Source: Burkholderiales bacterium (GTDB taxonomy: Bacteria; Pseudomonadota; Gammaproteobacteria; Burkholderiales; Burkholderiaceae_C). From it: a DNA stretch of 64,000 bases. Position numbers and translations under genes: made by a program. Below the pieces are notes generated by a model, which was not told where the DNA came from, did not search any database, and was given only the letters and a program-made list of their open reading frames with translations. The stretch is from contig JAKFVA010000004.1 in the NCBI GenBank assembly GCA_021732385.1, positions 27,466-91,465 on the forward strand. Direction: 5' to 3'. Below, piece after piece: positions 36,625 to 48,092 of the stretch (the stretch's first letter is position 1; every line of letters begins with the position of its first letter).

Positions 36625-38058
36625 TCAGGCTGCGTTGAGCTTGCGTACCACGGTGGACTGGCTCAGCTTGAGCTGCTTGGCTACCGCACGGGTGCTGCCA
36701 TATTTTTTCAACGCCTCGGCCACCAGCTGCTTTTCAAACTGCGCCACCTTGGCGTAGTAATCGGGGTCGTCGCCCAACACCATATCCACCGGGACGCTCA
36801 GGTAATCGGGCAAATCGGCTGCGTCTATCAAATCGGTGGGCGTGGTGACCACCAGGCGCTCCACAATGTTGCGTAGTTCGCGCACGTTGCCCGGCCATTC
36901 ATAGGCCAGCAGGCAGCGCAGCGCCCGCTCGGAAAAGCGCTTGTTCAGGCTGTAGGTGGCGTTGAGTTCATCAAGCGCATGCTCGGTTAACGGCAGGATG
37001 TCGTCCTTGCGCTGACGCAGGGGCGGCACGGCCAGCGGCACCACGTTCAGGCGGTAATACAAATCGCTGCGGAACTGGTTGGTGTCAATCATGGTTTGCA
37101 GGTCGCGGTTGGTAGCGGCAATCACGCGCAAGTCCACATGGATGGTGCGGGTGCCGCCCACGCGCACCACGGTGTGGTCTTGCAGCGTTTGCAGCAGCTT
37201 GACCTGCAGACCCATGGGCAGCTCGCCAATCTCGTCCAGAAACAGCGTGCCGTGGTTGGCGGTTTCAATCATGCCGACCTTGCCCTGCTTGAGCGCGCCG
37301 GTGAAGGCGCCACCCTCATAGCCAAACAGTTCCGACTCGAGCAGCTCGCGCGGAATTGCGCCGCAGTTGATCTTGATGAAGGGCCCGCTGCTGCGGTGGC
37401 TTTCAAAGTGAATGCGCCGCGCCAGAACCTCCTTGCCTACGCCCGACTCACCGTTGATCAGCACGGCGGTATCGACTTTGGCCACGCGCAGCGCCAGGCT
37501 GGACAGGTGCTGCATGCTGAGACTTTTGAGCGCTACACCATCGACTTTCAAGTTTTGCAGGCGCAGCTCTTTCATCTCGTTTTCAACCCGCTGCAAATCC
37601 TCGCGGGTGCGCAGCAGGGTCTCTTGCAGTTGCACCAGTTCGGTGGTGTCGCGCGAGTTGATGATGACCTTGCGCACCTGGCCGGTTTCGTCAAATAGCG
37701 GGATGCCGGTCACCATGATGGTCTTGCCACCGTGGGTTTGCTGCATGGCCGAAATGCGCTTGCGCTCATTGGCCACGCGAACTGCAATGACTGGGCGAAT
37801 CCAGCCCTTTTTTTCAAACTCCGACACATGACGCCCCACCAGCTCGTCGGCGCGGCAGTCGTAATTGCGCTCGCAGCCCTCGTTGACCATCAGCGTAACG
37901 CCCTTGCCGTCAGCCACAAAGATGCCGTCAAACGAGTTGCGGTAAATCTCTTCATAGTCTTTGCACAACTGACGCAGGTGCAATAGCTCAAGCGTGGGCT
38001 CGGGTGCAAGCGGCAATTTCGATGGCTCGGGCAAATACAGGGGGCTATTTTTTTGCAT
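36625..38058 (-). CDS. Sigma-54-dependent activator with PAS sensor domain
   Basis: I take the ATG at 38058 (477 residues); 38103 is possible. The N-terminus is a PAS domain (about residues 25-150, [20 protein letters not shown]). A short coiled coil follows, then an AAA+ domain with Walker A GESGVGKE (about residue 203) and the sigma-54 contact loop GAFTGA (about 249). A Fis-type HTH follows ([20 protein letters not shown]). The layout resembles the TyrR/RocR group. It is divergent from a permease-dehalogenase operon carrying a sigma-54 promoter, its probable target. Confidence 0.93.
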   Translation of the reverse strand: MQKNSPLYLPEPSKLPLAPEPTLELLHLRQLCKDYEEIYRNSFDGIFVADGKGVTLMVNEGCERNYDCRADELVGRHVSEFEKKGWIRPVIAVRVANERKRISAMQQTHGGKTIMVTGIPLFDETGQVRKVIINSRDTTELVQLQETLLRTREDLQRVENEMKELRLQNLKVDGVALKSLSMQHLSSLALRVAKVDTAVLINGESGVGKEVLARRIHFESHRSSGPFIKINCGAIPRELLESELFGYEGGAFTGALKQGKVGMIETANHGTLFLDEIGELPMGLQVKLLQTLQDHTVVRVGGTRTIHVDLRVIAATNRDLQTMIDTNQFRSDLYYRLNVVPLAVPPLRQRKDDILPLTEHALDELNATYSLNKRFSERALRCLLAYEWPGNVRELRNIVERLVVTTPTDLIDAADLPDYLSVPVDMVLGDDPDYYAKVAQFEKQLVAEALKKYGSTRAVAKQLKLSQSTVVRKLNAA

Positions 38059-38108
38059 GGCTGGTTGGTTTGATTGGCACAAAGACGTACCAGACGCAAT
38101 CATCGATG

Positions 38109-38302
38109 CAAAATTGAATCAAGTCACGCCGAAATACGCCAGACACAGTGCCAAGTGCGTAAAACAGCGCCAATCAAAGGGTTTACGCGCAATACCGACG
38201 GTTTACTTTTTCAAGTTTGTGCCGGTTTTAACTGTGCTGCATGTCTTGCATTTTAAAAAACTGAGTCTTTTTTAATTCAAATAAATTCAAAATTGAATCA
38301 AG
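38109..38302. promoter_or_regulatory. Two exact 15-bp repeats, candidate activator-binding sites
   Basis: CAAAATTGAATCAAG occurs at 38109-38123 and again at 38288-38302. The second copy is extended into an inverted repeat ATTCAA-AA-TTGAAT. Start to start they are 179 bases apart, close to 17 helical turns. The nearer copy is centred about 92 bases before the predicted transcription start of the sigma-54 promoter, a usual enhancer distance. Binding by the adjacent regulator is inferred. The rest of the 386-base gap is A/T-rich and otherwise featureless. Confidence 0.6.
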
Positions 38303-38360
38303 AATATCGAGCCACGATAGCAGTAAATCTGCAAGTCCTTGATTTTAATCGGGTATTTGG

Positions 38361-38377
38361 CTGGCACGGTCTCTGCA
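38361..38377 (+). promoter_or_regulatory. Sigma-54 (-24/-12) promoter
   Basis: CTGGCACGGTCTCTGCA matches the consensus YTGGCACGRNNNTTGCW at every defined position except one (C for the first T of TTGC). The GG and GC dinucleotides have the required ten-base spacing. Transcription would start near 38388 and reach the DUF485 gene at 38445, which has GGAG just upstream. The divergent gene encodes a sigma-54 activator. Confidence 0.85.
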
Positions 38378-38444
38378 ATATCAGCACGGCCACACAAAAG
38401 GCCGAGCGTCATCCTGCAAAACGGGAACCTACTAACTGGAGAAA

Positions 38445-38798
38445 ATGATGAGTCCAAACGACCAACGCATGACGGGCGAAGACCCGGAATACTGGCAAAA
38501 AGCCGTCAACCTGCCCTCGTTTCGCGAGTTAATTGCCGCCAAAAAGAAACTGTTGATGCCTATGGTGCTGATGTATTTCAGCCTGTTCATGGGCATGACG
38601 CTGCTGGCGGGTTATGGCAAGGAATTCATGACACAAAAAGTAGTCGGCTCTTTCAACATGGCCTACCTGCTGGTGCTGGGCTGCTACATCATGTGCTGGG
38701 TAATGGGCGTAATTTATGTGCGCGTAGCCAACCGCGATTTTGATGCGCTGGCCACCCGCGCCATCAGCGACTTGAACTACAGAAGGGGACAAGCATGA
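38445..38798 (+). CDS. DUF485 small membrane protein, partner of the symporter
   Basis: The 117-residue protein has two transmembrane helices (about residues 38-58 and 72-95) after a soluble N-terminus; the second hairpin region contains MAYLLVLGCYIMCWVMG. DUF485 proteins (YjcH in E. coli) precede acetate-type sodium:solute symporters. It follows a sigma-54 promoter, has GGAG before the start, and its stop overlaps the symporter start (ATGA). The ATG at 38448 is an equally possible start. Confidence 0.92.
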   Translation: MMSPNDQRMTGEDPEYWQKAVNLPSFRELIAAKKKLLMPMVLMYFSLFMGMTLLAGYGKEFMTQKVVGSFNMAYLLVLGCYIMCWVMGVIYVRVANRDFDALATRAISDLNYRRGQA

Positions 38799-40321
38799 AA
38801 GCCATCACCTTAGGCATGTTTGTCTTTATTTTGGGCGTGACGCTGGCTATTACCTATTGGGCTGCCAAACGCACCAAGACCACTTCCGAGTTCTATGCCG
38901 CTGGCGGCAACCTGGGTGCCGTGGAAAACGGTTTTGCACTGGCTGGCGACTGGATGAGCGCGGCCGCGTTTTTGGGTTTTGTCGGTCTGGCCGCGCTGTT
39001 TGGTTGGGACGGCGCCTTGTACGCGCTGGGCGCTTTGGTAGCCTTCATGACCATCTTGCTGCTGATCGCCGAACCGCTGCGCAACACCGGCCGCTACACG
39101 CTGGGTGATGTCATTGCCTACCGCATGCAGCGCCCGCAAGCGCGCGTGGCTGCGGTGGTGGGTGCGATTGTGGTCAATCTGGCCTACCTGATTCCGCAAA
39201 TGGCCGGCGGCGGCGTGTTGATCAAACTGCTGCTGGACATTCCCTACAGTTTTTCTGTAGTGCTGGTGGGTATCGGCATGATTGTGTATGTGGCTTTTGG
39301 CGGCATGCTGGCCACCACCTGGGTGCAGATCATCAAGGCGGTGCTGCTGATTTCCACCGCCATAGTGCTGGTGGTGTGGATATTAAGCCTGTTTGGTTTT
39401 AACCCGGTGGCGCTCTTCAATGGCATGGAAGCCAAATACGGCGCCAAGATTTTGTCACCCGGCAACTTCTTCAAGCATCCGCTGGACGCGTTCTCGCTGG
39501 GCATCAGCTTTGTGCTGGGCACGGCGGGCCTACCGCACATCATGACGCGTTTTTACACCGTGCCTGATGCAAAAACCGCACGCAAATCGGTGATCTGGCT
39601 GATGTTCTTGGCGGGCGGCTTTTTCCTGGTCACCACGCTGATTGGTTTTGCCTCGGCCTTGTTGGTGGGTCAAGACGCCATCCGCGCGGCTGACAAGGGC
39701 GGCAACCTCGCACTGCCGCTGCTGGCGCAGTTTCTGGGCGGTGGCCCCGGCACCCTGGGCGGCCAGATTTTCCTGGCGTTTGTGGCGGCTGTGGCGTTTG
39801 CCACCATTCTGGCTGTGGTGGCGGGCCTGACGCTGGCTACCTCGGGTGCCATTGCGCACGACCTGTATGTCAACGTTATCAAGCAAGGCCAGATCAGCGA
39901 GCAGGAGCAAGTCAAGGTGGCACGCTACTCGGTGTTTGGCATTGGTATCGTGGCCATCGTGCTGGGCTTGCTGGCGCAGGGGCAAAACGTCGCGGTACTG
40001 GTGATTCTGGCCATCTCTATTGCTGCCAGCGCCAATTTCCCCATCGTGGTGCTGTCGCTGTTTTGGCGGCGCTTTAACACCGGCGGTGTGATTGGCGGTG
40101 TGGGAGTGGGCCTGGTTTCGGCCATTGGCCTGGCGCTGATTGGCCCAGCCTTCATGGGCAAAGACGCCATCTTCCCCATCGTCAACCCGGCCATTGTGAG
40201 CATGCCGCTGGGCTTTTTGGGTGCTTACTTGGGTACGCTGCTGGCGGGCCGCAACGCCGAGCACGAAGCCCACTTTGACCAAGTATTATTTAAAGCCCAA
40301 ACCGGCTTGAAGACAGACTAA
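38795..40321 (+). CDS. Sodium:solute symporter (ActP-like monocarboxylate permease)
   Basis: The 508-residue protein has about 13 hydrophobic helices and SSS-family motifs, including [32 protein letters not shown], quoted here in part for its AGDWMSAA core. [19 protein letters not shown] and [11 protein letters not shown] are also present. Its closest class is acetate permease ActP. It sits between DUF485 and a haloacid dehalogenase under a sigma-54 promoter, so the likely substrate is a short carboxylate, perhaps a 2-haloacid such as chloroacetate or 2-chloropropionate. Substrate assignment is inferred from context. Confidence 0.92.
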   Translation: MKAITLGMFVFILGVTLAITYWAAKRTKTTSEFYAAGGNLGAVENGFALAGDWMSAAAFLGFVGLAALFGWDGALYALGALVAFMTILLLIAEPLRNTGRYTLGDVIAYRMQRPQARVAAVVGAIVVNLAYLIPQMAGGGVLIKLLLDIPYSFSVVLVGIGMIVYVAFGGMLATTWVQIIKAVLLISTAIVLVVWILSLFGFNPVALFNGMEAKYGAKILSPGNFFKHPLDAFSLGISFVLGTAGLPHIMTRFYTVPDAKTARKSVIWLMFLAGGFFLVTTLIGFASALLVGQDAIRAADKGGNLALPLLAQFLGGGPGTLGGQIFLAFVAAVAFATILAVVAGLTLATSGAIAHDLYVNVIKQGQISEQEQVKVARYSVFGIGIVAIVLGLLAQGQNVAVLVILAISIAASANFPIVVLSLFWRRFNTGGVIGGVGVGLVSAIGLALIGPAFMGKDAIFPIVNPAIVSMPLGFLGAYLGTLLAGRNAEHEAHFDQVLFKAQTGLKTD

Positions 40322-40344
40322 CTTTTACCAATTTGGAGAACCCC

Positions 40345-41028
40345 ATGAACGCCATCAAAGCCGTTGTTTTTGATTTATACGGCACCCTGTATGACGTGCA
40401 TTCCGTGCGCACGCTGTGCGATCGCATTTACCGTGGCCAGGGTGAGCTGGTCAGCAAAATGTGGCGCCAAAAGCAGTTGGAATACACCTGGATGCGCACC
40501 CTGATGGACCAGTACAAGGACTTCGAGGCCGCCACACTCGACGCCCTGCGCTACACCTGCGGCAGCCTGGGTTTGGCGCTGAATGCAGACATCGAGACCC
40601 AGCTGTGCAACGAGTACTTGCGCCTGAATCCATTTCCCGATGTGCCCGCTGCCCTGCTGCAACTGCGGGCAGCGGGCCTGAAAACCGCCATCTTGTCGAA
40701 TGGCTCGCGCCACTCGGTTCGCACAGTGGTCGGCAACTCGGGCTTGCAGGGCTCTTTCGACTACCTGATCAGCGTCGATGAGATCAAGCTGTTCAAGCCG
40801 CACCCCAAGGTCTACCAGTTGGCCATCGACATCATGAAACTGGACAAATCCGAAATCCTGTTTGTCTCGTCCAACTCGTGGGACGCCACGGGCGCCAAAT
40901 ACTTTGGCTACCCGGTGTGCTGGATCAACCGTGGCGGCACGGTGTTTGACGAGCTGGGCGTCTCGCCCGACATCGTCACCAGCGACGTCGGCATGCTGGC
41001 CGCGCGTTTTTCCCAGGTCGAACAGTAA
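40345..41028 (+). CDS. (S)-2-haloacid dehalogenase, type II
   Basis: The 227-residue HAD enzyme hydrolyses L-2-haloacids to D-2-hydroxyacids. With the start at 40345 (preceded by TTGGAGAA) all the functional residues of L-DEX enzymes fall at their standard numbers: nucleophile D10, T14, R41, S118, N119, K151, Y157, S175, N177, D180. The stretches [15 protein letters not shown] and [19 protein letters not shown] are typical of true dehalogenases rather than generic HAD phosphatases. It is the last gene of the sigma-54-controlled operon and is followed by a strong terminator. Confidence 0.95.
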   Translation: MNAIKAVVFDLYGTLYDVHSVRTLCDRIYRGQGELVSKMWRQKQLEYTWMRTLMDQYKDFEAATLDALRYTCGSLGLALNADIETQLCNEYLRLNPFPDVPAALLQLRAAGLKTAILSNGSRHSVRTVVGNSGLQGSFDYLISVDEIKLFKPHPKVYQLAIDIMKLDKSEILFVSSNSWDATGAKYFGYPVCWINRGGTVFDELGVSPDIVTSDVGMLAARFSQVEQ

Positions 41029-41065
41029 GCCAGCCGCGGCTGCAAGCCGCTTTGCCTTCCAGAAA

Positions 41066-41104
41066 ACCGCCCCCACTGGCCAGCCACTGGGGGCGGTGCT
41101 TTTA
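41066..41104 (+). terminator. Terminator after the dehalogenase operon
   Basis: ACCGCCCCCA (41066-41075) pairs perfectly with TGGGGGCGGT (41088-41097), followed by GCTTTTA. It ends the dehalogenase transcript. Its tail merges with the -10-like TATACT (41103-41108) that probably serves the tRNA-Gly gene starting at 41118. Confidence 0.85.
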
Positions 41105-41117
41105 TACTTGTTGGCAT

Positions 41118-41191
41118 GCGGGTGTAGTTCAATGGTAGAACAGCAACTTCCCAAGCTGCATACGAGGGTTCGATTCCCTTCACCCGCTCCA
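41118..41191 (+). tRNA. glyU: tRNA-Gly (anticodon CCC)
   Basis: The 74-base cloverleaf begins GCGGGTG and ends with the complementary CACCCGC-T-CCA, so the CCA is encoded. The D-arm AGTTCAATGGTAGAAC and T-arm GGTTCGATTCC are standard. The anticodon loop TTCCCAA gives CCC, reading GGG codons. It is very close to E. coli glyU. The anticodon stem GCAAC/GCTGC contains an A-C opposition at positions 30-40, where E. coli has G-C. A -10-like TATACT lies just upstream. Confidence 0.96.
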
Positions 41192-41311
41192 CATTAGCGC
41201 TGTTGTAGCCGCACCAAGCCCACCGCCTGCCCGTATTGACGCCACCGCCCATCGCCCCTATCATGTGCCATGCCCTAACCAGGGCCTGATAAACACAACA
41301 AGGAGTTTGCG

Positions 41312-42319
41312 ATGAGAAAGTCCTGGATATTGGCGGCCACTGGTTCGTTGGCGCTGGCGGCCCTGGTGGTTGGCTGTGCCACCCCGGAATCTGCCAAGCC
41401 CATTGTGGGCCGCATTTCGGCCCTGCCGCCCATTGTCTATCCGGCTGACAACCCCACTTCGCCCGCCAAAGTGGCGCTGGGCAAGCAGTTGTTTGCTGAT
41501 ACCCGCCTCTCGGGGGGTGGCACGGCGTCTTGCCAGAGTTGCCACTACCGCAATCTGGGCTGGACAGATGCCAATGCGTTGTCCAAAAAAGAAAATGGCG
41601 AAGTCAACACCCGCCACACCCCCACGCTCTACAACGTGGGCCACCAAAGTGTGTGGTACTGGGATGGCCGCGCTGCCACCATGGAAGCGCAAACGCTGGC
41701 CGCCTGGCGCGGTCAAATTCAGGCAGATCCGGTTAAAGCCACGGCCATCATCAATGCCGTGCCGGGCTACGCCAGCCAGTTTCAGGCCATCTATGGTGGG
41801 CCAGCCACGCCCGAAAACATTGTCAAATCGCTGACCACGTTTTTCCGCAGCCTGAACAGCGAAAACGCGCCTTGGGATAAGTACGAGCTGGGCGACGTCA
41901 AGGCTGTCTCCAACGACGCAGTGGAAGGCTACAAAATCTTTGCCGGCAAAGGCCAATGCATTGTGTGCCACAGCCCCCCGCATTACGGCAACAGCACTTT
42001 CTTCAACATTGGACTGGAGCATGGAAAAGCCAAACCCGATGTGGGCCGCTTCAATGTCACCAAAAACCCAGCAGACACAGGCGCTTTCAAAACCCCCACA
42101 CTGCGCTCGATCGAGCTGTCTGGTCCCTACTTTCATGACGGCAGCGTTGCCAAGCTGGAAGACGCCGTGCGCTACATGGCGGGTGGCGGCAAACCCGATC
42201 CGAACAAGTCGCCAATCCTGAAAGACACGCAACTCAGCGACAAGGAAGTCGGCCAGGTTGTGGCCTTCCTGAAAAGCCTGACCAGCACTGAAACCTGGGA
42301 ACAGCCCAAGCTGCCCTGA
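41312..42319 (+). CDS. Di-heme cytochrome c peroxidase family lipoprotein
   Basis: The 335-residue protein has a lipoprotein signal with the lipobox Cys at C22 (LVVGC) and two heme c sites, CQSCH (residues 74-78) and CIVCH (216-220). It belongs to the CcpA/MauG family, with VNTRHTPTLYNVGH and FKTPTLRSIELSGPYFHDG. It probably reduces hydrogen peroxide in the periplasm with electrons from cytochrome c. It stands alone between tRNA-Gly and a phosphatase gene and ends in a strong terminator. Confidence 0.92.
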   Translation: MRKSWILAATGSLALAALVVGCATPESAKPIVGRISALPPIVYPADNPTSPAKVALGKQLFADTRLSGGGTASCQSCHYRNLGWTDANALSKKENGEVNTRHTPTLYNVGHQSVWYWDGRAATMEAQTLAAWRGQIQADPVKATAIINAVPGYASQFQAIYGGPATPENIVKSLTTFFRSLNSENAPWDKYELGDVKAVSNDAVEGYKIFAGKGQCIVCHSPPHYGNSTFFNIGLEHGKAKPDVGRFNVTKNPADTGAFKTPTLRSIELSGPYFHDGSVAKLEDAVRYMAGGGKPDPNKSPILKDTQLSDKEVGQVVAFLKSLTSTETWEQPKLP

Positions 42320-42335
42320 GTTTCCTAGCTTGCGT

Positions 42336-42369
42336 AAAAGCCCCGCTGGCAACACCGGGGCTTTTTTTA
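42336..42369 (+). terminator. Rho-independent terminator after the cytochrome peroxidase
   Basis: AAAAGCCCCG (42336-42345) pairs with CGGGGCTTTT (42356-42365) around CTGGCAACAC and runs into seven T. It is a textbook terminator for the peroxidase gene. Confidence 0.93.
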
Positions 42370-42437
42370 TTTGTTGCCTCAGCGCAGGTCAAACACATTT
42401 GCAGGAACCTGCGCCGGCCAGCACGCTCCATTACTGC

Positions 42438-43097
42438 ATGAACCTGCACCACACCCCCAAGCGTTTTTTCATCCGTAGTGTTTTTGCTTTTGGCCTGGCT
42501 GCTCTGGCCCTGCCGTTTGCCAGCTTGCAAGCCAGTGCCCAAAGCCGCGCTCAGCCGCTGAAAATATTGCCCAACGCCGAGATTCTGCAGTTGCTGCAAG
42601 CCGGTGGGCTGACGCTATTTTTTCGCCATGCCGCCACCGATTTCAGCCAGAAAGACCAGGAGCCGATTGCCGACTATGCCAATTGCGCCTTGCAGCGCAA
42701 CCTCAACGCGCAAGGCCGTATTGACGCGCGCCTGACTGGCGAGGCCTTCAGGCAATTGGGCATTCCAGTGGGTGATGTTATTGCCAGCCCTTATTGCCGC
42801 ACGGTGCAAAGCGCTGAACTGGCCTTTGGCCGGGCCACAGTGTCAACCGCCGCTTACGACGATGCCTTGCTGCCATTGCTAACTCAAAAGCCCAGCACGC
42901 CGGGCCACCGCATCATCATGAGCCACGGCAACCCGCTGATTGACCTGGTTGGCCGCCCGGTGCTCGATGAAGGCGAGGCAGCGCTGGTGCGCGGCCTGGG
43001 CAGCGCGGTCAGCAGCCACAGCTTGCACAGCTTTGAGATTGTGGCCCGCATCCGCGTGGCAGACTGGGCCAGCTTAATGGCCGTGAACCCGCGCTAA
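42438..43097 (+). CDS. Secreted histidine phosphatase family protein
   Basis: I place the start at 42438, giving 219 residues with a signal peptide (RRSVFAFGLAALALPFA-like hydrophobic stretch, cleavage near ASA at about residue 34). The phosphatase core has LFFRHAATDF, where the His of the RHG-like motif is the phospho-acceptor, and a second catalytic His in IIMSHGNPL. The family is branch 2-like histidine phosphatases; the substrate is unknown. The upstream terminator separates it from the peroxidase. Confidence 0.85.
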   Translation: MNLHHTPKRFFIRSVFAFGLAALALPFASLQASAQSRAQPLKILPNAEILQLLQAGGLTLFFRHAATDFSQKDQEPIADYANCALQRNLNAQGRIDARLTGEAFRQLGIPVGDVIASPYCRTVQSAELAFGRATVSTAAYDDALLPLLTQKPSTPGHRIIMSHGNPLIDLVGRPVLDEGEAALVRGLGSAVSSHSLHSFEIVARIRVADWASLMAVNPR

Positions 43098-43156
43098 AGC
43101 CAAACGCTGCACACGACGCGGGCCGTGGCTCGCGCGAGGGTGTCGCGTGAGTGCGC

Positions 43157-43795
43157 TTAGTGCAGCGGCACGCCGGTTTTGGCCTGCAGCTGCTCGCGCG
43201 TCACGCCGTCAGCCAACTCCACCACCTTGAGGCCCTGCGGGGTCACGTCCATCACTGCCAGGTCGGTGATGATGCGGTTGACCACACCCACACCGGTCAA
43301 CGGCAGGGTGCAGGCGGGCAGGATTTTCAGGTCTTCGGTGCCGTCTTTCTTGCGCGCCACATGCTCCATCAGCACAATCACGCGCTTGACGCCAGCTACC
43401 AAATCCATAGCGCCGCCCATGCCCTTGACCATCTTGCCGGGAATCATCCAGTTGGCCAGATCGCCTTTTTCACTGACCTGCATGGCCCCCAAAATGCTGA
43501 GGTTGATCTTGCCGCCACGGATCATGGCAAAGCTGTCGTGGCTGCCAAAAATCGACGAGCCGGGGATGGTGGTAACAGTTTGTTTGCCGGCGTTGATCAG
43601 GTCGGCATCGACTTCGTCTTCGGTGGGAAAGGGGCCAATGCCGAGCATGCCATTCTCGCTTTGCAGCCAGACTTCAATGTCGGGGCTGACGTGGTTGGCC
43701 ACCAGCGTGGGGATACCAATACCCAGGTTGACATAAAAGCCGTCTTGCAATTCTTGCGCCGCACGTGCAGCCATTTGGTCTTGTGTCCAGGCCAT
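43157..43795 (-). CDS. scoB: 3-oxoacid CoA-transferase subunit B
   Basis: The 212-residue beta subunit transfers CoA between succinyl-CoA and acetoacetate or similar 3-oxoacids. The catalytic glutamate lies in [11 protein letters not shown] (near residue 47). [14 protein letters not shown] and [22 protein letters not shown] segments are typical. It lies downstream of scoA with 65 bases between them. Assignment as acetoacetate-type rather than 3-oxoadipate-type rests on closer similarity to ScoB wording. Confidence 0.93.
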   Translation of the reverse strand: MAWTQDQMAARAAQELQDGFYVNLGIGIPTLVANHVSPDIEVWLQSENGMLGIGPFPTEDEVDADLINAGKQTVTTIPGSSIFGSHDSFAMIRGGKINLSILGAMQVSEKGDLANWMIPGKMVKGMGGAMDLVAGVKRVIVLMEHVARKKDGTEDLKILPACTLPLTGVGVVNRIITDLAVMDVTPQGLKVVELADGVTREQLQAKTGVPLH

Positions 43796-43860
43796 GATTT
43801 ATTCCTTGTTCAGTTGAAAACAGCGTTGGCCGCCATGCGGCGGCGGTCTGCCGCGCAAAA

Positions 43861-44562
43861 TTATTTGGTTTCGCTGATGGTTCGTTTTTCAATGCGCTTT
43901 TCAGGCGCCGGGTTGTGCACGATGCGATGCACATAAATGCCCGGCAGGTGAATGTCGTCAGGGGCGAGCTCGCCCACTTCCACCACCTGCTCCACTTCCA
44001 CAATGCACAGCTTGCCGGCCATGGCCGCGGCCGGATTGAAGTTGCGTGCGGTCAAACGGAAACGCAGGTTGCCTGATTTGTCAGCCACCTGGGCTTTCAC
44101 CAGTGAAACCTGCGGCATCAGCGAGCGTTCCATCACATAGGTCTCGCCATCGAACTCACGCAATTCCTTGCCGTCGGCAACAACGGTGCCGACACCGGTT
44201 TTGGTGAAAAAAGCCGGAATGCCGGCGCCGCCCGCGCGCAGCTTCTCGGCCAGCGTGCCTTGCGGCGTGAATTCCAGTTGCAGTTCACCGGCGAGGTACT
44301 GGCGCTCGAACTCCTTGTTCTCGCCGACATAACTGGAAATCATTTTCTTGATCTGGCGGGTTTGCAGCAGCTTGCCCAGACCAAAGTCATCGACCCCGGC
44401 GTTATTGGAAATCACGGTCAGGTTTTTCACGCCCGAATCGCGCAGCGCGTCAATTAGGGCCTCGGGAATGCCACACAGGCCAAAGCCGCCCACGGCCATC
44501 AACTGCCCATCTTGCACCACGCCTTGCAGCGCCTGGGCCGCGCTGGGAAAAAGCTTATTCAC
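43861..44562 (-). CDS. scoA: 3-oxoacid CoA-transferase subunit A
   Basis: The 233-residue alpha subunit starts with GTG at 44562, with GGAG suitably spaced upstream. It carries the CoA-binding GGFGLCGIPEALIDAL and the conserved VISNNAGVDDFGLGKLL and ELQLEFTPQGTLAEKLRAGG-type blocks. These resemble succinyl-CoA:acetoacetate transferases more than PcaI. It is probably used in ketone body or polyhydroxybutyrate breakdown, as partner of the scoB product. Confidence 0.94.
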   Translation of the reverse strand: MNKLFPSAAQALQGVVQDGQLMAVGGFGLCGIPEALIDALRDSGVKNLTVISNNAGVDDFGLGKLLQTRQIKKMISSYVGENKEFERQYLAGELQLEFTPQGTLAEKLRAGGAGIPAFFTKTGVGTVVADGKELREFDGETYVMERSLMPQVSLVKAQVADKSGNLRFRLTARNFNPAAAMAGKLCIVEVEQVVEVGELAPDDIHLPGIYVHRIVHNPAPEKRIEKRTISETK

Positions 44563-44636
44563 TGCATCGTCTCCTGTAATAAATGCGTCAGCTTGAACTG
44601 TAACCTGCCGCCACTGCCCCAGCCGTGTGGCTGCAC

Positions 44637-45032
44637 TCAGCCCGGCGCGCCAGCCGCTGGCTCAACGACCTCAGCCGCACTGCGAAACGCTTCCAGCGCA
44701 GCCGGAAAACCGCAGTACACCGTGGCATGCAACAACACCTCTTGAATCTCGGCCACGCTGGCACCGTTGTTCAGCGCGCCACGCACATGGCCCTTGAGTT
44801 CATTTTGCTTGCCCAGGGCAATAAGCATGGCCACGGTGACCAGGCTGCGGGTTTTCAAATCCAAGCCGCCGCGCTGCCAGACCGTACCCCAGGCGTTGCG
44901 CGTCACATATTCCTGCAGCGGCTCGGTAAACGGCGTGATGCCGTCAAATGCCTTGGCCACAAAGGCCTCGCCCATGACGGCCGTGCGCTGCGCCAGCCCG
45001 GCTTCAAATTGCGTATCTTTGTTGATTGCCAT
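44637..45032 (-). CDS. Carboxymuconolactone decarboxylase family protein (PcaC-like)
   Basis: With the start at 45032 the product has 131 residues, the length of gamma-carboxymuconolactone decarboxylases. It has RNAWGTVWQRGGLDLKTRSL and EIQEVLLHATVYCGFPAALEAF, close to PcaC. PcaC makes 3-oxoadipate enol-lactone in protocatechuate catabolism. No other pca genes are adjacent, so it may instead be a stand-alone CMD protein. It lies 74 bases upstream of scoA on the same strand. Confidence 0.85.
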   Translation of the reverse strand: MAINKDTQFEAGLAQRTAVMGEAFVAKAFDGITPFTEPLQEYVTRNAWGTVWQRGGLDLKTRSLVTVAMLIALGKQNELKGHVRGALNNGASVAEIQEVLLHATVYCGFPAALEAFRSAAEVVEPAAGAPG

Positions 45033-45080
45033 AGTGGGGGTTCTCCGTAAATTTAGGCGGTAAAACAAGCTGACAGCCAT

Positions 45081-45108
45081 AAAAAAAGCCCGGCCTAAGC
45101 CGGGCTTT
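45081..45108 (-). terminator. Terminator of katG
   Basis: AAAGCCCGGC (45085-45094) and GCCGGGCTTT (45099-45108) form a perfect ten-pair stem with the loop CTAA. On the minus strand it is followed by a T run (complement of 45081-45087), 18 bases after the katG stop. Confidence 0.92.
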
Positions 45109-45125
45109 GCCAAAGGCTTGTGCAG

Positions 45126-47351
<2,226 letters not shown>

Positions 47352-47513
47352 TTATAAGCAAACGGCAACCGCTCTAGTCTAGAAAAACTTTGTTAAAAGT
47401 CAAAATCAATTAAAAATATAAATTCGATAGTTAAAGTCAATTCATAGGGCTTCAACTGTGTTGCGCACAGCGCCAAGCCACGCAAAATCAAGCCTTGTGT
47501 ATTGGAGCCTGCC

Positions 47514-48092
47514 ATGCGCTACCCCCACCCCGACCTCAACACCCTGCCAGACGACATCAAAGCCCGCATCCTGGCGGTGCAGGAAAAAGCCGGTTTCATC
47601 CCCAATGTGTTTTTGGCGCTGGCCCGCCGCCCGGCTGAATGGCGCGCTTTTTTCGCCTACCACGACGCGTTGATGGACAAAGAGGGCGGCCGCCTGAGCA
47701 AAGGCGACCGCGAGATGATTGTGACCACCACCAGCGCTGCCAACCAGTGCCTGTACTGCGTGGTGGCGCACGGGGCGTTGCTGCGCATCTATGAGAAAAA
47801 GCCCCTGGTGGCCGACCAGGTGGCGGTGAATTTCCGCAAGGCCGACATCACGCCGCGCCAGCAGGCCATGCTGGCTTTTGCCATGAAGGTCTGCACGGCA
47901 TCGCATGAGGTGAATGACGCCGACTTTGCCACGCTGCACGCCCACGGCTTTGACGACGAGGATTGCTGGGACATTGCCGCCATTACCGCCTTCTTTGGCC
48001 TGTCCAACCGCATGGCCAGCTTTGCCAATATGCTGCCCAACCCCGAGTTTTACCTGCTGGGGCGGCTGCCCAAGCCAGCCAAAGTAGCCTGA
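47514..48092 (+). CDS. Peroxidase-related AhpD-like protein
   Basis: The 192-residue protein belongs to the carboxymuconolactone decarboxylase/AhpD superfamily. It has the redox pair and His in CLYCVVAHG (C79, C82, H86), the signature of alkylhydroperoxidase AhpD and the uncharacterised peroxidase-related group. GGAG precedes the ATG at 47514. Divergence from katG suggests a shared peroxide response. Its stop overlaps the start of the SGNH hydrolase gene (TGATG). Confidence 0.9.
   Translation: MRYPHPDLNTLPDDIKARILAVQEKAGFIPNVFLALARRPAEWRAFFAYHDALMDKEGGRLSKGDREMIVTTTSAANQCLYCVVAHGALLRIYEKKPLVADQVAVNFRKADITPRQQAMLAFAMKVCTASHEVNDADFATLHAHGFDDEDCWDIAAITAFFGLSNRMASFANMLPNPEFYLLGRLPKPAKVA

Noticed and set aside
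36622..36640. CTGAA/TTCAG hairpin between gabD and the sigma-54 gene as a terminator
   Set aside because: The five-base stem overlaps the gabD stop region and lacks a T run on either strand.
43157..45032. A beta-ketoadipate (pcaIJ-pcaC) gene set
   Set aside because: The decarboxylase-like protein resembles PcaC, but the CoA-transferase subunits read like acetoacetate-type ScoAB, and no other protocatechuate genes are present.
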